58,869 bases of DNA. Source: a bacterium UBP6_UBA1209 (GTDB lineage Bacteria; UBP6; UBA1177). The notes under the pieces are model-generated. The model was not told the origin of the DNA. It saw nothing but the letters and a program-made list of their open reading frames with translations, and ran no database searches. Of the stretch, positions 33,483 to 42,286 are shown piece after piece (position 1 is the first letter of the stretch; every line of letters begins with the position of its first letter). Location: positions 1-58,869 of the forward strand of contig DBXP01000015.1 of NCBI GenBank assembly GCA_002309575.1, in the 5' to 3' direction. A program made the position numbers and the translations under genes.

Positions 33483-34124
33483 TTGGACAGTAACAGACAG
33501 CAGATATCAGGAAAGATTTTCGTTGTTTCGGCACCTTCGGGCGCAGGCAAAAGTTCGCTTATTGACCGCGTAAAAATCGATTTCCCCGATATCGAGGAGT
33601 CTGTTTCGTGTACCACAAGGAGTCCCCGCGGCAGCGAAAAGAACGGTGTCGATTACTTTTTCATTTCGAAAGAGGAGTTCCTGGCGAAGCGTGATGCCGG
33701 CTGTTTTGCCGAGTGGGCCGAGGTCCACGGCAATTTTTACGGAACTCCCGTCGATTTTCTCCGCGAACGTATCGAAAAAGGAAAAAATATAATCTGTGTC
33801 ATTGACTATCAGGGCGGCTTGAACATTGCGAAGAGCTTCCCCGGCAACACAGTCCTGATCTTTATCCTTCCGCCTTCTATGGCTGAGCTTGAAAGGCGTC
33901 TGCGCGGAAGATCGACCGAAAAGGAGGAGGATATTCTCCGCCGTCTGAAAAATGCGGAGCGCGAACTTTCGTTCTGCGACCGTTACGACTTTTTTGTCGT
34001 CAACGACTCTTTTGACAGGGCGCTGCGTCAGCTTGAGGCGGTATTTTCTGCTTTTACGGATTCATCTTTCTTGAATAATTGTAATATTATCAACAGTTTG
34101 ATGCATAAAGATGAAAAAGGATGA
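33483..34124 (+). CDS. gmk: Guanylate kinase
   Basis: This 213-residue enzyme phosphorylates GMP to GDP. The P-loop is PSGAGKSS (about 19-26), followed by SVSCTTRSPR and GVDYFFIS, the GMP-binding region, and later the lid segment with RLRGRSTEKEEDILRRL. The start is TTG at 33483, with GAAGG seven bases upstream; no closer ATG fits. The last 14 bases overlap the Rel/SpoT homologue, an arrangement that links guanine nucleotide supply and (p)ppGpp control, as in many bacteria where gmk, rpoZ and spoT are neighbours. rpoZ is absent between them here. Confidence 0.94.
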   Translation: MDSNRQQISGKIFVVSAPSGAGKSSLIDRVKIDFPDIEESVSCTTRSPRGSEKNGVDYFFISKEEFLAKRDAGCFAEWAEVHGNFYGTPVDFLRERIEKGKNIICVIDYQGGLNIAKSFPGNTVLIFILPPSMAELERRLRGRSTEKEEDILRRLKNAERELSFCDRYDFFVVNDSFDRALRQLEAVFSAFTDSSFLNNCNIINSLMHKDEKG

Positions 34125-36450
34125 GCTGATTGCAATACTTAAAAAAGAGCCCTTTATAGACGTCAACGTAAAGATCCGTCCGGATCACATTATCCGTGAA
34201 GTCGTGCGTCATATGGACAAGGAGGATCCCGACCGCATCAAAAGCGTTACGGAGACTGTTCAGCACGCGATCGGAGAGGCTTTTCTGGCACATAAAGGGG
34301 TCCTTCGGAAGAGCGGAGAGCCCTACATCTACCATCCTTTAACGGTAGCCTATTTTCTTGCCTACTGCGGAATGGATGCGGACTGTGTCGTTGCCGGTCT
34401 TCTGCATGATACGGTCGAGGACAGCAGTACCACGATCAAGGAAATCGAGGAGAAGTTCGGCAAAAGCGTCGCCTATATCGTCGACGGAGTGACAAAGCTT
34501 CCCGAGATCCAGCCGAACCGCGAGGAGAAGCAGGCTTCGGCGATCAAGAAGCTCTTTACCTATGCCGAAAAGGATCCGAGAGTTTTCATAATCAAGCTTT
34601 TCGACAGGCTGCACAACATAATCACGCTTGATGCTATGCCCGAGGAGAAGCGGGAGCGTATCGCTCTGGAGACCTTGAAGTTTTATGTCCCGCTTGCCCA
34701 CCGCCTGGGGCTTTACTGGGTCAAGGACGAGCTCGAGCAGATCGCGTTTTACTATGCCAACAACGACGACTGGCGCCAGATCGACGCCTATGTCTCCACG
34801 CGCTACGAAAATCTGAAGGAATCCGAAGAGGCTGTTATCGGGAAAACCAGGAGCTGCATTATGGAGACGACTCCGCAGCTCGCCGATAAAATTGCGAAGA
34901 TCTACTGCGAAGTCAAGTCGTATTACGCGATCTACCGGAGCACTCTGATGCGGGGCCTGCCTGTAGATTCCGTCAAAAATATCGTTTCCGTCAGGATCGT
35001 CCTGAAGTCTGACGACATCCTTGACTGCTATTCGGTCCTTGCCGGGATCCACAACTGCCGGGATTTTATTGTCGTCCCGAAGCAGTTCAAGGATTACATC
35101 GCCTCCCCGAAACCCGACGGATACCAGTCCATCCACACGCTTGTGCGCAACTGCAGCAGCAAAAACCTTGTCAAATTTCAGATATGCACCGAAAAGATGG
35201 AGTGCTTTGCCAAGGAGGGCCCTTTTGTATACGGTGATCCGGAAGCCCACAGAAACGCGATCGCGAACTGGCTGAAGGAGATCAACGAGGAGCTTTCCGA
35301 CGAATCGTCGGCTCCGGCAGCGACGGTCTATGCCAACACGCTTGAAAACAACATCAAGTTCGAGAAAAACATAGTTTTTACCCCGAAAGGCGAGGAGATA
35401 GCGATGCCTGACGGCGCGACGCTGCTTGATTTCGCCTTCAAGATCCACAGCGATTATGTCGGTGCGAGGTGTATCGGCGGCTTTGTGAACCACAAGCGTG
35501 CGACGATCAGCTATGTTCTGCAGAATATGGACGAAGTCGAGATCGAGACCGATAAAAACCAGGTCCCGAGGGAGGATTGGCTGGATGTTGCAAAAACCCA
35601 GTACGCAAAAAAGCATATCCGCAGATTTTTGCAGAAGGAGCAGTTCCAGAGCGAGGTCGCCCGAGGCAGAGAGAAGCTGAAGCCGCTTTTTGTTTCGCAA
35701 GGTTACGGGAAATACTTCGAAAACCTTCGCGAACAGCCGGAATTTCTTGATCTGGCCGCGAAGTACGAGCTGCCGAAGGAGGATGCGCTGAACTCGTTTT
35801 TTTCGGCTGTCTGGACAGGAAAAATCGGTATCGGAGAGGTCCTGACGACCTTTTTCAGCAGCGCGGAGATCGAAAATTTAAAGAGGGCTTTCCCGAGGAT
35901 AGTCGCTCCGGTCTTTCCTGACGGCGGGGAACAGCTGCGGCCTGTCTATATCAAAGGCATAGGTGAAATTTCGGATTACACCTGCGCGGAATGCTGTACT
36001 CCGGTCGAAGGAGACGATGTCATCGCAGTCGGCTCCGAGGCCGGCGGCTACACGATCCACAAGCGGCTCTGTGCGGAGCTCTTGAAAGAGATGGAGGAGG
36101 AGCAGGAGAGGCAGAAGGTTGAACAGGATGATGAATCGGAGGGACTCCCGAAAAAGCGTTTTGAGAAAGATGTCTACTGGATCGACTACCCGAAATACGA
36201 GATAACCTTCATCGTCTCTCTCAAAAACCGCAAAGGTTCTCTCAGCGAGCTTGTAAACGAGCTCAGCGAAAACAACTTCAACATCACGAGCCTCCATTTG
36301 AGCTCAAGCAACGCGGCCGATACTGCCGGAGATGTCAATGTGACCGTCCGCGGATCGAACATTCAGAGTGTCGACAGCCTGCAGAGGTCGCTGGAGGCAC
36401 ATAAGTCAATAATAGGTTTTAAAATCAGCAAAATTAACGACAGAGGTTGA
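34111..36450 (+). CDS. RelA/SpoT homologue with degenerate synthetase domain
   Basis: The 779-residue protein has the full Rel/SpoT layout: HD hydrolase (about 45-200), synthetase-like domain (about 230-390), TGS (about 410-470), a middle region, and an ACT domain (about 690-775). The hydrolase looks intact, with H99-D100, E103-D104 and the DRLHN motif. In the synthetase-like domain several key residues differ. The catalytic Asp aligned with the usual DLxAxR is N290. The motif usually ExQIRT reads VKFQICT, with K355 where Glu is expected. The Arg/Lys-rich region before it is also altered. It probably hydrolyses (p)ppGpp but may not make it. It overlaps gmk and is followed by dapA. Confidence 0.9.
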   Translation: MKKDELIAILKKEPFIDVNVKIRPDHIIREVVRHMDKEDPDRIKSVTETVQHAIGEAFLAHKGVLRKSGEPYIYHPLTVAYFLAYCGMDADCVVAGLLHDTVEDSSTTIKEIEEKFGKSVAYIVDGVTKLPEIQPNREEKQASAIKKLFTYAEKDPRVFIIKLFDRLHNIITLDAMPEEKRERIALETLKFYVPLAHRLGLYWVKDELEQIAFYYANNDDWRQIDAYVSTRYENLKESEEAVIGKTRSCIMETTPQLADKIAKIYCEVKSYYAIYRSTLMRGLPVDSVKNIVSVRIVLKSDDILDCYSVLAGIHNCRDFIVVPKQFKDYIASPKPDGYQSIHTLVRNCSSKNLVKFQICTEKMECFAKEGPFVYGDPEAHRNAIANWLKEINEELSDESSAPAATVYANTLENNIKFEKNIVFTPKGEEIAMPDGATLLDFAFKIHSDYVGARCIGGFVNHKRATISYVLQNMDEVEIETDKNQVPREDWLDVAKTQYAKKHIRRFLQKEQFQSEVARGREKLKPLFVSQGYGKYFENLREQPEFLDLAAKYELPKEDALNSFFSAVWTGKIGIGEVLTTFFSSAEIENLKRAFPRIVAPVFPDGGEQLRPVYIKGIGEISDYTCAECCTPVEGDDVIAVGSEAGGYTIHKRLCAELLKEMEEEQERQKVEQDDESEGLPKKRFEKDVYWIDYPKYEITFIVSLKNRKGSLSELVNELSENNFNITSLHLSSSNAADTAGDVNVTVRGSNIQSVDSLQRSLEAHKSIIGFKISKINDRG

Positions 36451-36452
36451 AA

Positions 36453-37346
36453 ATGAAGGGAGTTTATACCGCAATAATCACTCCGTTCAAAGAGGACGGA
36501 AAGATCGATTTCGAGGCATTCGGTAAACTGCTTGAGAAGCAGGAGAGCGCCGGCGTAAGCGGCGTCGTCGTTGCCGGAACTACAGGAGAGGGTGCAACTC
36601 TTGCGCTTAACGAAAAGGAGGAGCTTTTCCGCTTTGCCTGCGGGAGAGTCTCAAAACTGGATCTTGTCGCCGGGACCGGAACCAACAACACGGCTGACAG
36701 CGTAAGGCAGACGGAAGCTGCTCTGAAAGCGGGTTTCAAGACAGTTCTGGCGGTAACACCGTACTACAACAAGCCGACACCGAAGGGGCTTTTCGCCCAC
36801 TACAGCGCAATCGCCGCGACGGGTGCGAAAATCGTTCTCTACAATGTGCCGGGCAGAACGGGGCTCAACATCTCTCCGCTTGCGCTTTCGATGGTCGCAA
36901 AGATCGAAAATGTCGTTGCAGTCAAGGAGGCGACAGGCGATATAGGCAGACTTGCCGACTATCTGGCAGAGGTCGGTGAGGAGCGTTTCGACTTCCTTTC
37001 GGGAGACGATTTTACGGTCGTTCCCTTCGTTTCTATGGGCGGCAAGGGTGTGATAAGCGTCTTCACGAACATCTTCCCTGAGATCGGCGTCAAGCTGGTC
37101 GATCTGGCGCTTGCGGGGGATTTCGAGAAGGCCCGCAAAGTTCAGATCATGATAAACCGCCTGAATCATTCGATGTTTATGGAGTCCAACCCGATCCCGG
37201 TCAAGACTGCCATGGCAGAGCTCGGGCTTTGCCGGAATGTCTTCAGACCGCCTCTTGCAACTATCGAGGACAAGAATCTGACTGCGCTCATGGACATTGT
37301 CCGTGATTTCAAGGCTGACTTCTACGACAAAATAATGAGCCTTTAA
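36453..37346 (+). CDS. dapA: 4-Hydroxy-tetrahydrodipicolinate synthase
   Basis: DapA condenses pyruvate and aspartate semialdehyde in lysine and diaminopimelate synthesis. The 297 residues show GTTGEGATL (about 42-50), YYNKPTPKG, YNVPGRTG (Y130) and the Schiff-base lysine K158 in VAVKEATGD. This is the full length of a normal (beta/alpha)8 enzyme. The ATG at 36453 has AGAGG upstream and follows the rel/spoT stop by two bases. Related aldolases (N-acetylneuraminate lyase, keto-acid aldolases) share the fold, but the motif set favours DapA. Confidence 0.92.
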   Translation: MKGVYTAIITPFKEDGKIDFEAFGKLLEKQESAGVSGVVVAGTTGEGATLALNEKEELFRFACGRVSKLDLVAGTGTNNTADSVRQTEAALKAGFKTVLAVTPYYNKPTPKGLFAHYSAIAATGAKIVLYNVPGRTGLNISPLALSMVAKIENVVAVKEATGDIGRLADYLAEVGEERFDFLSGDDFTVVPFVSMGGKGVISVFTNIFPEIGVKLVDLALAGDFEKARKVQIMINRLNHSMFMESNPIPVKTAMAELGLCRNVFRPPLATIEDKNLTALMDIVRDFKADFYDKIMSL

Positions 37347-37358
37347 CGACAGTTCAAA

Positions 37359-38096
37359 ATGCAAGAAAACCGCATCTCTACAGTAATTTCAAATGTCTGT
37401 GTGACTTCCGACACCTTTTTGCTGCAGATAGATTTCCCTGCCGAACCGATGCCGGGGCAGTTTTTGATGCTGACAAAGCCTGACGGCCTGCTTGATCCGT
37501 TTCTGCCGCGTCCGATCTCCGTTTTTGACTGGCAGGAGGGGGTCCTTTCGCTCCTAATCCGCATTGTCGGGAAGGGAACACGAGTTCTTTCCGGGCTGAA
37601 AAGCGGGGACAAGATCCGCATCGTCGGGTATCTCGGCAACAGTTTCCCTGATTCGACCGGTAAAATGCTCTTTATCGGCGGCGGCATCGGGGTCGCACCG
37701 CTTTTTTATGCGGCGAAGGTCGCATCGGCAAAGGAGAAGAGCTTTATCCTGGGCTTTAAAAACCGCGGATCCGTTCTGATGGCGGAGCGCTTTTCCGGAC
37801 TCGGCAGGCTTACGGTCACGACTGACGACGGTTCTTTCGGGCTCCACACCTTTCCGCACCTTGTTTTGAAAGAACAGCTCGAAACGGGAGATATTCCCGA
37901 TGTGATCTGCACCTGCGGGCCTAAAGTCATGATGAACTGCGTTGCTGAGACAGTCAGGGACTATCCGGGGATCGCACTTTATCAATCCTATGAATCCAGG
38001 ATGGCGTGCGGGATCGGTGCATGTCTCGGGTGCAGGATCTCAACGCCCGGCGGAAGTTATCTTGTCTGCAAAGAGGGGCCTGTATTCAAGGTTTGA
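37359..38096 (+). CDS. pyrK: Dihydroorotate dehydrogenase electron transfer subunit
   Basis: The 245-residue FAD and [2Fe-2S] protein passes electrons from dihydroorotate dehydrogenase B (PyrD) to NAD. It has the FNR-like FAD domain (RPISVFD), an NAD domain opening at GGGIGVAPL, and a C-terminal cluster motif of C217, C222, C225 and C237 in CxxxxCxxC then C. No PyrD is adjacent, although pyrK normally neighbours pyrD, so this could be a PyrK-like subunit of another enzyme. It sits 12 bases after dapA and 24 before the TPR lipoprotein gene. Confidence 0.85.
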   Translation: MQENRISTVISNVCVTSDTFLLQIDFPAEPMPGQFLMLTKPDGLLDPFLPRPISVFDWQEGVLSLLIRIVGKGTRVLSGLKSGDKIRIVGYLGNSFPDSTGKMLFIGGGIGVAPLFYAAKVASAKEKSFILGFKNRGSVLMAERFSGLGRLTVTTDDGSFGLHTFPHLVLKEQLETGDIPDVICTCGPKVMMNCVAETVRDYPGIALYQSYESRMACGIGACLGCRISTPGGSYLVCKEGPVFKV

Positions 38097-38120
38097 AACC
38101 AACAATAGATGGAGATAAAA

Positions 38121-39122
38121 ATGAAAAAACTGTCGTTTCTGATACTTTTTCTTGCGCTTGTTTCTGCTGGCTGCGGCACGACCGAAAAGCAGCAGCACGA
38201 GGCAGAGCTGAAATTTCTGGAACAGAATGTCGAGAGTACCGACGAAAATTTCGTAGCCGGCAAAAAGGCGCTCGAGGAGGGAAATCTTGCAGCTGCGGTC
38301 CTCTTTTTTCAAAAGAGTTCTTTCAGCCTTGCGAAGTTTTACGAGGCTGCATCCCTGAACGAGCTCGGAAAAAAGGATGAGGCGGAGGCCGCCTTCAAAG
38401 AGTGTGTCGAAAAGGATATCCTCAAGACGGAATCCCTCTACAATCTGGCGATGATCTCATTTGATCTCGGACACCCGGACGAGGCCAAAAACTATGCTGA
38501 AGAGGCTCTTAAAATCGAACCGAACCACCTGGCCTCGCTCTTTTTCTCCGGCAATTTGAGCTATAACGCAGGTGATATGGAGACAGCTTTGAAATACTAC
38601 GAAAAATGTATAAAGCTCGATCCTAGATCAAAGGATTTCAAAGATGCGCTCTTTCTGGTTTACCTTCAGCTGGACCGCTACGAAGATGCGTGGAAGCTTG
38701 CGTCAAAACTTACGCTCGACGATCCTGTGATTTTGACTTCTCTTCTCCAAGTTGCTGAAATTACAGGAAAATACCTTGACGGAGCATCCCTGGTGCCGTC
38801 GGAGCTTCTTGCGAAGAACAAGGATGTCCGCTGCATGACGATCATTCTTCTTACGAAGGGCGGAAATCTGAAAAAGGCGATAGAACTTGCGAAGGCGGAT
38901 CTTAAGCCGGAGTCCGGGTACGTTGTCCTTGACCGTTCGGCTGACAGAGAGAAGGGATACGTTTTTGCCGTTACCGCGGATTCGCTTTTCCTTACCTGCG
39001 CCAGAGAGCGCGAGATACAGATCCCCGCCGAGTTCACGGAATCCGGGGTCAAAATTTCAGAGCAGCTTATCCCTGCATCGGAACTTTCTGCAAAACTGGG
39101 CGAAATCTGTGCCGGAAAATAG
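38121..39122 (+). CDS. TPR-repeat lipoprotein
   Basis: The 333-residue product has a lipoprotein signal ending in the lipobox VSAGC (Cys about 17). Helical repeats follow (about 30-240) with the alternating A, Y, L, P pattern of tetratricopeptide repeats, such as AKNYAEEALKIEPNHLASLF and ALKYYEKCIKLDPRSKDFKD. The C-terminal 90 residues do not match TPR. It is probably anchored in the outer or inner membrane and acts as a scaffold; the partner is unknown. ATG at 38121 has GGAG seven bases upstream. It is last in the gmk-to-pyrK operon; the next gene has its own promoter. Confidence 0.8.
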   Translation: MKKLSFLILFLALVSAGCGTTEKQQHEAELKFLEQNVESTDENFVAGKKALEEGNLAAAVLFFQKSSFSLAKFYEAASLNELGKKDEAEAAFKECVEKDILKTESLYNLAMISFDLGHPDEAKNYAEEALKIEPNHLASLFFSGNLSYNAGDMETALKYYEKCIKLDPRSKDFKDALFLVYLQLDRYEDAWKLASKLTLDDPVILTSLLQVAEITGKYLDGASLVPSELLAKNKDVRCMTIILLTKGGNLKKAIELAKADLKPESGYVVLDRSADREKGYVFAVTADSLFLTCAREREIQIPAEFTESGVKISEQLIPASELSAKLGEICAGK

Positions 39123-39125
39123 CCT

Positions 39126-39153
39126 TTGCTTTTTATCCCCTTTTTTGTTAAAT
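39126..39153 (+). promoter_or_regulatory. Promoter of pepD
   Basis: TTGCTT (39126-39131), 16 bases, TTAAAT (39148-39153), about 34 bases before the start codon. Confidence 0.5.
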
Positions 39154-39187
39154 TCTTCGAGTTTTTTTATTTCACAGGAGGAGCGAA

Positions 39188-40657
39188 ATGAACAAAAAGA
39201 CAGAAGCTATTCTTAATTTGTTTGAAGAGATCAACAAGGTGCCGCGCCAGAGCAAGCACGAAGAGAAGATCAGCGCATGGCTCGTCGACTGGGCCAAGGA
39301 TCACGGGCTTGAGGCAGAGCGTGATGAATCGATGAACGTTTTGATCAAAGCTCCGGCAACTCCGGGCTATGAAGACAAACCGGTCATCGTTATGCAGGGA
39401 CACATGGATATGGTCTGCGAAAAAATCGCAGGAAGCAGCCACGATTTCAGCAAAGATCCGATCAAATGCATCGTTGACGGCGACTGGCTGAAGGCTGACG
39501 GAACGACACTCGGCGCAGACGACGGCATCGCGCTGGCGATCTCGCTGCTTCTGGCAACCGACAAGGATGTCGTTCATCCGCCGCTCGAGCTTCTCTTCAC
39601 GATCGACGAGGAGACGGGTCTCACCGGCGCCAACACCCTTAAGCCCGGCTGGCTTGACGGCAAGATCCTTCTTAACATCGATACAGAGGACGAAGGAGTT
39701 TTCACGATCGGCTGCGCAGGCGGCAGAGATACGAAAATCGAGTTCGAATACACTCCTGTAGAGGTTCCGGCAGACGACAAAGTTTACGAACTCAGAGTCT
39801 GGGGACTTGCAGGCGGACACAGCGGCGTCGACATCAATCTTCCTCGCGGCAATTCCAACATGATAGCTGCAAGGATACTTGACGAAGCTGCAAGAAACGC
39901 GGAAACGAAGCTCGTCTTCATCGAAGGCGGCAGCGCACACAACGCGATCCCTCGCGAGACCAAGGTCGTCTTCTCGGCAGACAAGGATCTTACGTCGGTT
40001 TTGGGTGCTCTCCGCGAGAAAATAATCAGTGAAATAGGATATGCCGAGCCCAATATGAAAATCGACATCACTCCGGCGGTAAACAACTACCGCAACGAAC
40101 TTAACGCTAAAGACACGAAGAAGCTTGTCGCTATAATGATGGCTATGCCTCACGGTGTCGCTGCAATGAGCAAGGATATCGAAGGACTGCCGGAAACTTC
40201 CAACAACTTCGCTACGATCAAAATGGTAATGCCGGCAAGCAAAGGCGGTCTTCTGAGAAATGAAACCGGCTCGGTTTCGATACTTTCGAGCCAGAGAAGC
40301 TCCGTCGAAAGCAGACTTGACTGGATCTCCAGAAAAATCGAAGCGATCGCTGTCGCATCAGGCGCGAAAACGTCGACAAGCGACGGTTATCCGAGCTGGG
40401 AACCGAACATGGAGAGCCCGCTCAACAGGAAATGCGTCGATATCTACAAAAAACTTTTCGGCAAGGAACCGAGAGTCGAAGTCATCCATGCCGGTCTCGA
40501 GTGCGGGATCATCGGCTCCAAAAACGAAGGAATGGAGATGATCTCATTCGGTCCGACGATCAAAAATCCGCATACTCCGGACGAAAGGCTTGAAATCCCG
40601 ACGGTTCAGATGGTCTGGGATTTCACCGTCGAGCTTCTGAAGGATTACTGCAAATAA
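39188..40657 (+). CDS. pepD: Aminoacyl-histidine dipeptidase (M20C)
   Basis: The 489-residue cytoplasmic zinc enzyme cleaves Xaa-His and other dipeptides. Metal ligands and catalytic motifs are visible: QGHMDMV (about 74-80), DGTTLGADDGI (about 105-115), DEETGLTGA (about 140-148), and a later E-bearing AGLECGIIGSK. Length and layout fit M20C. AGGAGG precedes the ATG. It stands alone behind its own promoter, convergent with the sulfotransferase gene with no gap. With the secreted protease it supports a peptide-degrading way of life. Confidence 0.93.
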   Translation: MNKKTEAILNLFEEINKVPRQSKHEEKISAWLVDWAKDHGLEAERDESMNVLIKAPATPGYEDKPVIVMQGHMDMVCEKIAGSSHDFSKDPIKCIVDGDWLKADGTTLGADDGIALAISLLLATDKDVVHPPLELLFTIDEETGLTGANTLKPGWLDGKILLNIDTEDEGVFTIGCAGGRDTKIEFEYTPVEVPADDKVYELRVWGLAGGHSGVDINLPRGNSNMIAARILDEAARNAETKLVFIEGGSAHNAIPRETKVVFSADKDLTSVLGALREKIISEIGYAEPNMKIDITPAVNNYRNELNAKDTKKLVAIMMAMPHGVAAMSKDIEGLPETSNNFATIKMVMPASKGGLLRNETGSVSILSSQRSSVESRLDWISRKIEAIAVASGAKTSTSDGYPSWEPNMESPLNRKCVDIYKKLFGKEPRVEVIHAGLECGIIGSKNEGMEMISFGPTIKNPHTPDERLEIPTVQMVWDFTVELLKDYCK

Positions 40658-41740
40658 TCAGACATCATATTTTTCAAAGACAAACGCAAAATCTCTTCTT
40701 ATCTGTTCTTCAGTCAGATTGAACTGTTCCAGTGAATAGACATGCTCTGTCTTGAAGGTCTTCTGCTTTTCCGAACGCTCTTTAAGGGCCTTTTTGAACT
40801 TTTCGGAACGTTCAAGCCCGGCAAAACCGATGATTTTCTCAAAAGTGTTGTCGAAATCTGTCATCAGCTGTTTGTGGGTTATCAGGAGATAGTTGGGAGA
40901 ACCAGCCTTTTCTGTTGCCAGTTTATCAAACGTTCTGTAGTAAAAAAGCGACGTGTGGTAGAGGTTCTTCAAAAAACGCTCCTTCAGCTCGGGGCTCTGC
41001 CTGCTGTAGCTGTTGAGCGATTCCTGGACCTTGGTTTCAAGCGAAAGCATCGAAGGAACAGCCTCCAGCGGATTTCGGACGATCAACAGGATCTTCGGGT
41101 TTTCGTAAATATTTTCAATATGTTGCAGCGAGAAGAGCAGGGAGAAGGATTTTGAAAACATTCTCTTCTTTGTGCTGTAGAGATTCTTTTTGTAAATCTC
41201 CTGAAGATATTCAGAAAACTTCTCCTGACCGCTGATTTCCACGAGGTCGCGTTCGAAAAGCCCGTCGTTTTCGTAATTTTTCCAGCAGTGGAAGTATATC
41301 CACGACAGAAGTCCGTCGAAGTAGCGCATCGAGAGCGCGATATCGTCGGTCTCGTAGCCTAAAAGCGTTGTTTTGTGGATCTTCGGATCCCAGACACCGT
41401 CAAACGACATGTTTTTTACAAGCGGCAGAAAGGGTTTTATCACTTTCCGCATCGAAAGAGCGGGAAATACCATCTCCCACATCGCGAAACTTCTGAGCTC
41501 GTCGCAGTTTTCAGACAAAAAACGGTGCAGAAAGGTGGTCCCGCTGCGCAGATGACCTACGAGAAAAAGCGGATCTTCGATTTTTACGGAGCGGGATCCC
41601 GGGAAGAAAATCCTGTCAAGCCAAAGTGTTGCGTTCATGAGAAGAGCGATAAGGCTGCGGAACAGCAATATCCCGATATATTTGAAACGGAACCCGAAGG
41701 CTTTGTACAAAATTTTCAGAATTTTTATGGTTTGAGACAT
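40658..41740 (-). CDS. Sulfotransferase family protein
   Basis: The 360-residue protein has the PAPS-binding P-loop-like motif GHLRSGTTFLHRF (about 62-73) and the 3'-phosphate-binding RNPLEAVPSML (about 220-230), as in the sulfotransferase superfamily. An N-terminal hydrophobic segment (about 22-45) suggests membrane association. It would transfer sulfate from PAPS to a glycan or lipid; the acceptor is unknown, and no PAPS-synthesis gene is in the window. AAGG precedes the ATG. It is 51 bases downstream of mscL and may be transcribed with tdh and mscL. Confidence 0.82.
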   Translation of the reverse strand: MSQTIKILKILYKAFGFRFKYIGILLFRSLIALLMNATLWLDRIFFPGSRSVKIEDPLFLVGHLRSGTTFLHRFLSENCDELRSFAMWEMVFPALSMRKVIKPFLPLVKNMSFDGVWDPKIHKTTLLGYETDDIALSMRYFDGLLSWIYFHCWKNYENDGLFERDLVEISGQEKFSEYLQEIYKKNLYSTKKRMFSKSFSLLFSLQHIENIYENPKILLIVRNPLEAVPSMLSLETKVQESLNSYSRQSPELKERFLKNLYHTSLFYYRTFDKLATEKAGSPNYLLITHKQLMTDFDNTFEKIIGFAGLERSEKFKKALKERSEKQKTFKTEHVYSLEQFNLTEEQIRRDFAFVFEKYDV

Positions 41741-41791
41741 TCTATACCTTATATTTTATGAATCAGCTGGAGATTCTGAAAGAAAAAAGGG

Positions 41792-42253
41792 TTACTTTTT
41801 GAGAAGATCCCTGATTTCGGTGAGAAGAACGATCTGCGGATCGGGTGTCGGTTCCGGAGCGGGTTCAGCCGCTGCCGCCGCCGCTGCTGCCTCTTCGGCA
41901 GCCTTTGTTGCCTTTTCAAGTTTTTCCTTAGCGGTATTGATAAGTTTTATGAAAAGGAAAATCGAGAATGCGACGATGAGGAAATCGAATGTGGTCTGAA
42001 GGAAGTTTCCGTATTTCAGAAGAACTGCGGGCTGGGCAGCAACTCCCTCTGAAGCGGGAACCGCAGCCTTGAGCGTAACAGCCAGATCCGTAAAGTTGAC
42101 ACCGCCGACGATAAGACCGATGACCGGCATGATGACATCGTTTACGATAGATGTTACGATTTTGCCGAACGCACCGCCGATGATGATACCGACAGCCATA
42201 TCGATAACGTTGCCCTTCATTGCAAAGTCTTTAAATTCTTTAAAAAATCCCAT
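41792..42253 (-). CDS. mscL: Large-conductance mechanosensitive channel
   Basis: MscL opens under membrane tension to release solutes during osmotic downshock. The 153-residue product has the classical first helix FKEFAMKGN-like start (here FKDFAMKGNVIDMAVGIIIG), the second helix at about 80-105, and the C-terminal helical bundle ending in LLTEIRDLLKK. A run rich in Ala, Glu and Pro (about 118-140) lengthens the linker to the bundle beyond the usual length. AGGAGG precedes the ATG. It lies 33 bases after tdh, probably in one operon. Confidence 0.95.
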   Translation of the reverse strand: MGFFKEFKDFAMKGNVIDMAVGIIIGGAFGKIVTSIVNDVIMPVIGLIVGGVNFTDLAVTLKAAVPASEGVAAQPAVLLKYGNFLQTTFDFLIVAFSIFLFIKLINTAKEKLEKATKAAEEAAAAAAAAEPAPEPTPDPQIVLLTEIRDLLKK

Positions 42254-42286
42254 TTCCCCCTCCTGTTTTGAACCTGTTAAAAAAAA

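Noticed and set aside
34339..35700. A 453-residue minus-strand open frame
   Set aside because: It is entirely antisense to the Rel/SpoT homologue, whose product is recognised; it has no family resemblance and no ribosome site.
39167..40153. A 328-residue minus-strand open frame
   Set aside because: It is antisense to pepD and includes its ribosome-binding site.
6638..41740. A glycan sulfation system made of the glycosyltransferase and the sulfotransferase
   Set aside because: The two genes are more than 30 kb apart with no shared operon or PAPS-synthesis genes.
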